A DNA stretch of 59,007 nt, from NCBI GenBank assembly GCA_964346275.1, contig CAYFUR010000007.1:1-59007 (forward strand), given 5' to 3'. Shown in pieces: positions 42,386 to 49,826 of this stretch. The notes beneath the pieces are model-generated. The model worked only from the letters and a program-made list of their open reading frames with translations. It was not told where the DNA came from and made no database searches. The translations under genes and the position numbers were made by a program. Origin of the DNA: CAYFUR01 sp964346275 (lineage in GTDB: Bacteria; Sumerlaeota; Sumerlaeia; SLMS01). The stretch's first letter is position 1, and every line of letters starts with the position of its first letter.

Positions 42386-45259
42386 TCAACGTTCGAGCCG
42401 CAAGGTCATCACCCTCCCCTTCGGCAGATCGAAGCTCCATGATCCGGAACCTCCTGAGATTGTGTCCAATTCCTTGGTCTCATCCATGCGCATTTCTCTG
42501 ACCGTTTGGACCGGAAGCGCTGTTCTGAGCGCCGCCTTCTGATCTTTCCCCGAACTGTTCCAAACGCGCAGGGTATGCGCTTTACCGTCCTCGCTCTGGC
42601 AGAGAGCCGACATCTGCACGGCGCCGTGCGGCTCCAGTTCGATGGCGGCCTGGCGCGCGGGCCATTCGCCCTCCTTTGGTACGCCTTGAAGGACGCGCAT
42701 AGACACCTTGTGGTCATAGGCTTCGCGCAGCACCTCGCCGTCCTGCCAGCCGCCCTGGTGGGGATAGAGCGCATATTCGTATTCGATGTCGCCGAGGGAA
42801 TGCTGGCCCCGGATATGGCGTTCCAGTTCCTCCGGCGAGAGGTTGTCGACGCTGGTCATATAAGCGCGGTGGCCGCGCAGCAGGGTGATCGCCAGCGTCC
42901 GGCGCGGGTCGTCTATCGCCTCGTATTCCCGCAGGCCCTTGCTGAGGAAGGCAAAGCCCTTCTTGCCATCGGAGAGATCGACGAAATTCTGCATTGGCTG
43001 GATCGGATAGTGGCCCTCCATATTGTCGCCCGTGTCGGGCCAGAGGAAGCATCGCCGCTCGACCGCAAAGGCGCTTTCCACGTCGACATGGCTTGTTTCC
43101 AGGTCCGTGGGAAACAGCACGCGCAGGCGATGATCCCGCGCTTCGTTGAAAACGCGCGTGCGCAAATCCAGGCGCCGGGCGCCGCGCCGAAGCGATAGCC
43201 ACGTGGACACGGGCAGATCGACGCGGCGCTTGACGCGGTCCTTGCCGTCGGCGGTGGCTTCGGCGGGGATGCTGAGCGCGGCGTCTATACGATAGACGCC
43301 GCACAGTGTGTTGTTTTCCACCAGCGTGATCTCCGCCCGGGCGCCGAGGCTGGTGATTTCAAAATCGCGCAGCGGCTGCTTGAAGAGATGGGCATTGCCC
43401 AAGGCTCCGCCGTCCACCAGGAGGTGCTGGTCTGTATAGACAGCGCCGTTTTCCTTGTCTTCCAGGTCGAAGGTGCCGTTGGGCCGGATGCGGACCGCCA
43501 GGTGTTCATTTTCCAGCGTGCCGTTGGGCCCGGCGATCAGGGAGCGCGGCCCCCGGGGGCGCGGATGGGCGGCGTAGCGGGGCTCGCGCGGGCGCAGCGC
43601 CACCGTGTTCCAGCCCAGCCCCGGCGCCTCCGCATCCACCAGGATCCGCAGCCGGTTCACCGGGTGCAGCGCCGCCGTGTCGAGCTGCGATTCGATGCGG
43701 TTTTTCATCTTCTCCTGGCTGAGCACTGTATAGTCCAGCGGCTCCCCTTTTTCGTTCACGATGTCGAAGTGCCGGTAATCGGGAATCGGGTCTTTCTTTT
43801 CCATGATCGCCCCAACGCCCAGCGCCGGATCGCCGGTGGTTTCCGTTTCAAAGTTCCGCGGCAGGTCCACCACCAGGGGCACCACGCCCGAGCGGTCGAA
43901 GGGCTGGGTGTTGAAGAAGGTCAGCGTCAGGTCGTTCTTCTGAAAGCGCGAAAGATCCATCTTTCTCCAGATCGTTTCGCAGGACCAGCGGCTGATTTCC
44001 CGCCCCGCCGTCACCGCCGCGCGGAAACGCGGCAGCATATCCTCGTGCGCTTCGTCGATCGCCGCCCCCACGATGTCGTCGTGGGCATGATTCATCAGCA
44101 GCAGCCGCCACGCGCGGTCCAGCAGCGCGCGCGGATATTCCAGCCCGCAGAACGACGCCCACACGGCGAGCGGCTCGGCCTGGCAGGCCAGTTCCGTCTC
44201 CGCCTGCTCGTTCAACAATTTCAGCTTCACCCGCGAGGAATGCGTCGACCCCAGCAGCCCGTTGAAGCCCGGCTCCACGGCGGTAAAGCGCATCTCCCCG
44301 TCGTGGCGGTGCAGCTCTTTTCCCTGCACCGATTCCAGGATCCCGGCCACCGCGTCGTCTATATTCTGCTGTACGAATTCCAGCTCGCCGCTTGCTTCGC
44401 TGAGAGTCCGCGCCAGCTCCGGCAGCTTCGCATAAGGCTTGGCGTTGTCCTCCATGTCCAGGCCGAGCAGGTGCCCCTCGATTTCCTGGGGACCGGCCTG
44501 CTCCTGGATATACCGGATCGACCGCTGAAGTACTTCCGGATCCCGGGAAAACTCCGGGTCTTCTTTCAGAATCTGAAAATCCGACAGATACATGTCCATG
44601 TCGGCCATGTGGACCGGCTGCTCGCTCGCATCGTAGTAATAGGACAAATCCCGCGCATATTTCCCGAGCACCACCGGCTGGTGGACGAAAAAGAACCAGT
44701 TCGTCCGCGTCACTTCATCGAAGCAGCGGATCACATCCAGCTCGCTGCCGTCCGGCGACCGCCACTTGAAAATCGGCGGGCAGGCGTGCTTGTTCGTTCC
44801 GCGATAGAACATGGCCGTCTCGATGCCAAAGCCGCGATAGATCTGCGGCAGTTGCGACGTCTGGCCGTAGGAAGTCGCCGTATAGCCGCACTTCATCGCG
44901 CCCCCCACGGGATCGGCAAAGCGCTTGCCCACCAGCAGGTTGCGGATCAGCGATTCCGGCGAAACGGTGAACGTCTCCGGCAGGGTGTACCAGTTGACGA
45001 TGGAGATGCGCCCCTCGCGGACGTATTTCTCCAGCCGCGGGCGATTCTCCGGCCGCACGGAAAAGTAATCGTCCAGCACCACCGACCCCCCATCGAGATG
45101 GAAGCAGCGGAAATCGGGAACCGTGTCGAGCACCTCCAGCAGGTAATCGATCAGGTTGGCGAGGCGGAGCTTCGACTGCTCGGCGGTGTAGCGCCACTCG
45201 CGGTCCCAGTGGGTTCCCGAGATAATGTGGACGGTCTTTTTCTTTTTCGGCGCGGCCAT
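42386..45259 (-). CDS. GH38 alpha-mannosidase homologue lacking the usual nucleophile
   Basis: 957 residues without a signal peptide. GH38 features: IISGTHWDREWRY (metal-binding His/Asp), LDGGSVVLDDYFSVRPE, NWYTLPETFTVSPESLIRNL and the C-terminal beta domains typical of the family. At the catalytic loop, where relatives read like GYLPDSFGQ or GWAIDPFGH, this protein has CGYTATSYGQTSQLPQ, so the nucleophile Asp is replaced by Thr. It may be inactive on mannosides or use another mechanism. Octamers at 43283-43290 and 43434-43441. A LacI-type operator lies 40 bases upstream. Confidence 0.82.
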   Translation of the reverse strand: MAAPKKKKTVHIISGTHWDREWRYTAEQSKLRLANLIDYLLEVLDTVPDFRCFHLDGGSVVLDDYFSVRPENRPRLEKYVREGRISIVNWYTLPETFTVSPESLIRNLLVGKRFADPVGGAMKCGYTATSYGQTSQLPQIYRGFGIETAMFYRGTNKHACPPIFKWRSPDGSELDVIRCFDEVTRTNWFFFVHQPVVLGKYARDLSYYYDASEQPVHMADMDMYLSDFQILKEDPEFSRDPEVLQRSIRYIQEQAGPQEIEGHLLGLDMEDNAKPYAKLPELARTLSEASGELEFVQQNIDDAVAGILESVQGKELHRHDGEMRFTAVEPGFNGLLGSTHSSRVKLKLLNEQAETELACQAEPLAVWASFCGLEYPRALLDRAWRLLLMNHAHDDIVGAAIDEAHEDMLPRFRAAVTAGREISRWSCETIWRKMDLSRFQKNDLTLTFFNTQPFDRSGVVPLVVDLPRNFETETTGDPALGVGAIMEKKDPIPDYRHFDIVNEKGEPLDYTVLSQEKMKNRIESQLDTAALHPVNRLRILVDAEAPGLGWNTVALRPREPRYAAHPRPRGPRSLIAGPNGTLENEHLAVRIRPNGTFDLEDKENGAVYTDQHLLVDGGALGNAHLFKQPLRDFEITSLGARAEITLVENNTLCGVYRIDAALSIPAEATADGKDRVKRRVDLPVSTWLSLRRGARRLDLRTRVFNEARDHRLRVLFPTDLETSHVDVESAFAVERRCFLWPDTGDNMEGHYPIQPMQNFVDLSDGKKGFAFLSKGLREYEAIDDPRRTLAITLLRGHRAYMTSVDNLSPEELERHIRGQHSLGDIEYEYALYPHQGGWQDGEVLREAYDHKVSMRVLQGVPKEGEWPARQAAIELEPHGAVQMSALCQSEDGKAHTLRVWNSSGKDQKAALRTALPVQTVREMRMDETKELDTISGGSGSWSFDLPKGRVMTLRLER

Positions 45260-45298
45260 GAGGCGGATCCTTTGCTGGCGTGGAGTTTCCGGAATTCG

Positions 45299-45312
45299 CG
45301 TAACCGCTTACA
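45299..45312. promoter_or_regulatory. Candidate LacI-family operator before the GH38 gene
   Basis: GTAACCGCTTAC (45300-45311) is a near-perfect palindrome (GTAA-nCGn-TTAC) with the central CG expected of LacI-family operators. It lies 40 bases upstream of the GH38 start, on the side where a promoter would be. A close copy precedes the GxGYxYP gene. Confidence 0.55.
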
Positions 45313-45484
45313 AACATGCCCCCAGCCCCAGCGGTGACAAGGAAAAAGCCGGAGGGCGGGCACGCCTGATGAACAAGCGCAAACCGCCGGGCGTCGAAGG
45401 GAGGCTTTTCCCCCTGGACCATCCCGGCCCGCTCCGCTAAGACTCCGCGCCAACTTCCGCTGATTGGCCCGTCAAGACCCGCTC

Positions 45485-46045
45485 ATGCCCCTGCATCTCG
45501 CCCTTGTTCACTATCCCATTCTCGGCCGCGATGGCGCGCCGATCTGCACGTCGGTCACCAATCTCGACGTCCACGACGCCGCCCGCGCGGGCACCACCTA
45601 CGGCACCCGATGCGTCTGGATCGTTCACCCCTACGCGGCCCAGCATCGCTTTCTCGGGCGCGTGCTGCGCCACTGGCGCGAGGGCCACGGCGCCGTCTCC
45701 AATCCCACGCGCCAGCAGTCCCTCGCCCAGACGCGCCTCGCCTGGGACATGGGCGAGGTCGCCCGCGAAGTCGAAGTCATGGACCGCCGCCCGGCGGTGC
45801 TTGTCGGCACCAGCGCCCGCCCCGCCGGCCGCGTCGTTTCCTTCGCCGATCTGCGCCGGCGCCTCGATGACGACCCCGCCGAGCCCATCGTCCTTGTCTT
45901 TGGCACGGGTTCCGGCCTTCACCCCGACCTGGTGGCGGAGATGGACCTGATGCTCGAACCCATCTACGGCCCCGGCCCTTGGAATCACCTGTCCGTGCGC
46001 GCGGCCATGGGGATTATCCTCGACCGCCTGCGCGGGCGGCATTGA
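45485..46045 (+). CDS. SPOUT-like SAM-dependent RNA methyltransferase (Methyltrn_RNA_4)
   Basis: 186 residues. The family pattern is clear: LALVHYPILGRDG, CTSVTNLDVHDAAR, TYGTRCVWIVHP, HWREGHGAVSNPTR, VLVFGTGSGL and NHLSVRAAMGIILDRL. These knotted proteins are often encoded near trmD-rpsP, which are not here, and are predicted to methylate RNA. The ATG at 45485 matches the domain start; a TTG seven codons earlier is less likely. Confidence 0.85.
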   Translation: MPLHLALVHYPILGRDGAPICTSVTNLDVHDAARAGTTYGTRCVWIVHPYAAQHRFLGRVLRHWREGHGAVSNPTRQQSLAQTRLAWDMGEVAREVEVMDRRPAVLVGTSARPAGRVVSFADLRRRLDDDPAEPIVLVFGTGSGLHPDLVAEMDLMLEPIYGPGPWNHLSVRAAMGIILDRLRGRH

Positions 46046-46195
46046 TAGCTGTGAAGGCTCTTTCAGCGGGCTTTCCGGAAAATGACAAAAACGTGTAAAG
46101 AAGGTTGCCAGCCGCCCCGCGATGTTCACACAATTTTCCTGTCAGCGGCCGCGATGGCTGGTGAAAATCTCCCGATTGGGAAGGACGATTAGATC

Positions 46196-46642
46196 GTGGC
46201 GGAGGAAAAACGTCCGGACGATTCCCAGGAACTCTCCCTCGAAGGCGAAGTCGGATCGGGCCGCAATGCCTGGCTCGAGGCCATCAAGGAACTGGAAGGT
46301 GCGAAACCGGTTCCGAAAGAAGGGCAACAGCCTTCTCAGCCAGCGCAGCAGCCCCCCCAGCCAGGTCAGAAGCTGCCCAAACCGGAGGCCTCCAGCGGCG
46401 AATCCACTCCGGCTCGGGAAAAAGAGCAGCCAACCGAGGAAATGGGCCCCGCGGAGTTGCTCGAAGAAGCGATCGAGCGCACCTCCCGAGTCGCGCGCAA
46501 CCTGGAAAAATTCGCCTCCTCCCACCCTTATCTGATCGCGCCCAATATCTTTCGCATGTGGGAGGACAACCTGCAGGAGACGCAGGTCTTGCTCGAGCGC
46601 GAACGTGAACACCTCGAAAACCAGAGCCACGAGTCGAAATAA
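46196..46642 (+). CDS. Unknown protein A of a tandem related pair
   Basis: 148 residues from a GTG with AAGGA upstream. An N-terminal element RNAWLEAIKELEG is followed by a Gln/Pro-rich linker (about 40-75) and a helical C-terminus with HPYLIAPNIF and EDNLQETQVLLEREREHL. Both the WLxxIxEL element and the DNLxETxxxL helix recur in the next gene, so the two look like diverged tandem duplicates. No known family. The low-complexity linker suggests a flexible tether. Confidence 0.6.
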   Translation: MAEEKRPDDSQELSLEGEVGSGRNAWLEAIKELEGAKPVPKEGQQPSQPAQQPPQPGQKLPKPEASSGESTPAREKEQPTEEMGPAELLEEAIERTSRVARNLEKFASSHPYLIAPNIFRMWEDNLQETQVLLEREREHLENQSHESK

Positions 46643-46655
46643 GGAGTCCCCCGTC

Positions 46656-47285
46656 ATGGCGGAAAAAAAACACGAAACCAGCCAGGACGCCGAGCCCCCT
46701 TTCCGCCACGAGATCCGCCTCGGCGGGCAAGACAGCGCGTCGGATTGGATGTCGCTCCTGGGCGAGCTGCGTGAAACGCCGGAAAAGCCTTCCTCTTCGG
46801 CAAAGAAGAAAGACGAAGGCGGGGATTCGGATCGCGAGGCCAAAGCCGAACACAAATCGGATGCGGGGGAAGAAACCAGGGCGTCTGAGGATTCCGACCG
46901 CCGCCGCCGCGCCCGCGCACGTTACGAGGAACTCTGCAATAAGCCCAGCATGAAAATCGAACGCGCCGACATGATGGTCATGAGTGAGTTTTCCGACATC
47001 ATTGGCGACATCAACAAGCTCGGAAAAATCCTGACCCGCCTCCGCGACAAGTATCCGGAGTATCTTCGCCTCCGCCAGCACCAGACCTGTATCGACAACC
47101 TGAAGGAAACGTCCCAGGTCATGCTGCACGAATTCCACAATCTGCGCCATGGCCGCTCGGAAAAGAAATACGACAAGCGCTACGTCTGCGTGAATTGCCA
47201 CCAGGTCTTCATGGTGCCCCTGCCGCCGGACCGTGTCTGCGATGAATGCCGCGCGGAACGCACCCCCACCAACGCGCCTTACTGA
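46656..47285 (+). CDS. Unknown protein B of the pair, with C-terminal zinc ribbon
   Basis: 209 residues; AAGGAG 9 bases before the ATG. Layout: short element ASDWMSLLGELRE (about 27-39), a charged disordered region rich in Lys/Asp/Glu (about 45-95), a helical part with YPEYLRLRQ and IDNLKETSQVMLHEFHNL, and a C-terminal zinc ribbon CVNCHQVF...CDECRAE. It follows gene A by 13 bases. The zinc ribbon suggests binding to nucleic acid or a protein partner, but function is unknown. Confidence 0.65.
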   Translation: MAEKKHETSQDAEPPFRHEIRLGGQDSASDWMSLLGELRETPEKPSSSAKKKDEGGDSDREAKAEHKSDAGEETRASEDSDRRRRARARYEELCNKPSMKIERADMMVMSEFSDIIGDINKLGKILTRLRDKYPEYLRLRQHQTCIDNLKETSQVMLHEFHNLRHGRSEKKYDKRYVCVNCHQVFMVPLPPDRVCDECRAERTPTNAPY

Positions 47286-47294
47286 GCGCCCCGG

Positions 47295-49562
47295 CTACAA
47301 TCCAATCGGAATATACAACAGCTTGATACGCTCCTCGCTGTCCTTCTTGCGGTATTCCAGAAGGCCGCCCGCGAATGATGTCCTGATGTAATCCTCGCTT
47401 CGGCTGTGCGAGAGAAAGGGAAACGCGTCCACCTCCAGCCCCTCCGGGGTTTTCAGCCGCCGGTAAAGATACCCCAGCACGCGCTGGCGCTCCAGCCGCG
47501 CGCCATCCCGCTCGCGCGTTTCCCAGTCTCCCTGGTAAAGAGAGAGGAGCAGATTGAACGCCTTCTCCTCCTCCGTCTTCTTAAAGTAGTAAAAGGGAAA
47601 AAGCCACGATAATTCCTCCTTCCAGAAATCGACGTCCGCCGGAGAGATCTCGTCCAGGGTGCGCGCTTGCGGGTCGCTTTTCAGCCGCCCGCCGAGTCTT
47701 TCCTGATGGGTAAACCAACCGAAGAAGCTTTTTCGGTTTTTGTCCTCCCTGGAAGCCGCCGGGCGCTTGAAACCGGGTTGGGCGGCATTGAGGGGCGCTG
47801 TCGTCACCTCATCGCTCTCCGCGAGCCGTTCCAGTTTCCTCCGAATGGAACCGGCAACTTCATGCTCCGTCTGGTTCCGCGCTTGATCCCGCTGGCGCCA
47901 CAAAAGCCCAAGGCCCAGATCGAAATCAAAGTGCGATGGGGTCGACTCTCTCCAAAAGAGCGGGAACGCATACGACTCCCAGGAGTCCTGATCGCGCTCG
48001 ATGCCGATAAACGGCAGCAGCAGATAGAGACTCCAGTCGGTCTTGCTCCTGCCCCAGTAATGCGCCACAAGGGTTCCCAGGTTGAAAAAGGTTCCATCGT
48101 CCCTCGAATCTCCGGCAAAGCCGAAGGAGAGCGGAAAAGAATACCAGCTCCAGTCATTGCCCCCTGGATGGCGGTCGAGAAAGAAGAGCGGCACGAGCCA
48201 ATCCGTCTTCCGTCCGCTGCTGCGGTGAGAATGCCAGAAAGGAAACAGGACGCTTGTATAGCTCTCCCCATCCTTCCGGTCATAGGCCCGATAGAACAGC
48301 GGCCCCAGCACATCCGTGTGCAATGAGTCGTCGTCCTTTGCGTATCCGCCAAGCGGCGTGGCCAGCAGCGTCCCGTCCTCGCCCTTGTCGGTGTAGTAGT
48401 ACAATGGCGCGATCCAGCTGCCCCAGCTCTCCTTGCCGCTCCAGAAAACGCTCAGGGGAAACAGCACGGAATCCACGTCTTTCTCCTCGCCGCGTAAACG
48501 CCAGTAAAGCGGGCCCAGAATACCGAGCTTCGACCCTCCCGAACTGAACGTCAGCGGCAACGAGTAAAACTCCCACTCCTCTTCCTCGTCTTTCGGCTGG
48601 AAAGACAAGAAGAGCGGAAAGAGGGACTGTGCTTTCTTCTCCTCCGACTCGTATTGGTGCCAGAGGGGAAAAAGCGCCGTTGTATATTCCGATTCCTCCT
48701 CCCCGGCGGAAAAATAAAGCGGCAATAGCACATTGGTCAGGTGCCATCCATCGTCGCGGACCCGGCTGAAAGGGAGGCTCCAGAACCACGTGTCATCTCC
48801 CGAGGATACGTAGGACCAAAGGGGAAAGGCGTAGTGGCTGCGTTCGTCGCCCTCGCGGGTTTCCCGTGCCAGCGGCCAGAGAACATGTGTCTCGTGGTCC
48901 CTCCCGTCGAAGTCGCGGTGGAAGAGCAGCAGCCCGATGTTGGTATATCCTTCCCCGTCGCCGTTGCGATGCATGAACAGGGGGAAGGCGTGAAAGCCCT
49001 TCGCGTCCCCCTCGTAAGAGGAGATGAAAGGCCAAAGGGGGCTCCAGGATTCAAACTGTCCATCGTCGTAATGATTGATGATCGGGCCGGCGGCGCCCTG
49101 GAGGTCATCGCGCCAGGTGATCAGCGGCGACCAGACGCCCTCGTCGTCGGCGTAGTAAAGCGGGAAGACGAAAAACCATCCTTCCGTGCGGTGGCGGATA
49201 ACATTCACCACGTGCCACCGGTCCTTGTCGAAATAAGCCGCTGAAGGGGCTTTGTAATGGATGGTCAAGATCCGCAGGGCCCCGTTCTCTCCATCCCAAT
49301 CGTAAAAGGGCAGCAAAGCATGACCCGCCGGTGTGACGGAAACAAGCGGCCAGAGCACCGACGCCACATCCCCGCGCCGGTAAAGAATCGGCCAGAAATT
49401 CAGCCGTTCCTCTTGCGGGTTGGCCGCCTCGATGGAGCCGCGCGAGCCTGTCTCCCCATCCTCTGCAATCCGGGGCATGGCATCCATGGACGACGTTGCA
49501 CACCCGCCCAGTAACAGGCCCGTGGCGAGCAAGGCGAAAGCAATGAAGACCCGATTTCCCAT
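47295..49562 (-). CDS. Large lipoprotein with about twenty '(L/F)-F-P-L-(W/F)' repeats
   Basis: 755 residues. Lipoprotein signal with Cys at about 21 (LLLGGCATSS). From about residue 60 to 570 a short motif recurs every 20-25 residues: VLWPLV, ALLPFYDW, VFPLYYAD, AFPLFMHR, AFPLWSYV, VLLPLYFS, ALFPLWHQ, SLFPLFLS, VLFPLSVF, VLFPFWHS, WLVPLFFL, AFPLFWRE. This aromatic, strand-like periodicity suggests a beta-propeller, beta-solenoid or barrel. The last 180 residues are charged. No known family recognised; probably outer-membrane or surface located. Confidence 0.7.
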   Translation of the reverse strand: MGNRVFIAFALLATGLLLGGCATSSMDAMPRIAEDGETGSRGSIEAANPQEERLNFWPILYRRGDVASVLWPLVSVTPAGHALLPFYDWDGENGALRILTIHYKAPSAAYFDKDRWHVVNVIRHRTEGWFFVFPLYYADDEGVWSPLITWRDDLQGAAGPIINHYDDGQFESWSPLWPFISSYEGDAKGFHAFPLFMHRNGDGEGYTNIGLLLFHRDFDGRDHETHVLWPLARETREGDERSHYAFPLWSYVSSGDDTWFWSLPFSRVRDDGWHLTNVLLPLYFSAGEEESEYTTALFPLWHQYESEEKKAQSLFPLFLSFQPKDEEEEWEFYSLPLTFSSGGSKLGILGPLYWRLRGEEKDVDSVLFPLSVFWSGKESWGSWIAPLYYYTDKGEDGTLLATPLGGYAKDDDSLHTDVLGPLFYRAYDRKDGESYTSVLFPFWHSHRSSGRKTDWLVPLFFLDRHPGGNDWSWYSFPLSFGFAGDSRDDGTFFNLGTLVAHYWGRSKTDWSLYLLLPFIGIERDQDSWESYAFPLFWRESTPSHFDFDLGLGLLWRQRDQARNQTEHEVAGSIRRKLERLAESDEVTTAPLNAAQPGFKRPAASREDKNRKSFFGWFTHQERLGGRLKSDPQARTLDEISPADVDFWKEELSWLFPFYYFKKTEEEKAFNLLLSLYQGDWETRERDGARLERQRVLGYLYRRLKTPEGLEVDAFPFLSHSRSEDYIRTSFAGGLLEYRKKDSEERIKLLYIPIGL

Positions 49563-49826
49563 GAGCGCAACTCCCCTGAATATCGCGATAGAGCACGATC
49601 TGGTTTGTGAAAGAACGAGGCGTCAACAGAAAAAGTGATTGATTACTTACTTTCTGTGCGATCCTTATTTGGACCGTTTACTTTTCCACTGAGTTTTGAC
49701 GTTTTTACGTTGATGGTCTGACTAATGCGTTCCTATATCTCCAGATTAATCCGCTGGCAGGCCAGCGGGCCCTTTGACTTCCCCGCCGAGGCTCCCTGAA
49801 GTCCCGGAAAGCGAGCTTTCCCCACC
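49563..49826. promoter_or_regulatory. Divergent intergenic region lipoprotein / korAB
   Basis: 264 bases, relatively AT-rich between about 49620 and 49740, with no supported gene. It should hold promoters for the lipoprotein gene (minus) and for korAB (plus). I see no confident operator. Confidence 0.4.

Noticed and set aside
43460..43580. Possible signal or gene-like element in the G/C-rich stretch inside GH38
   Set aside because: It is ordinary coding sequence of that gene; only the nearby octamers are exceptional.
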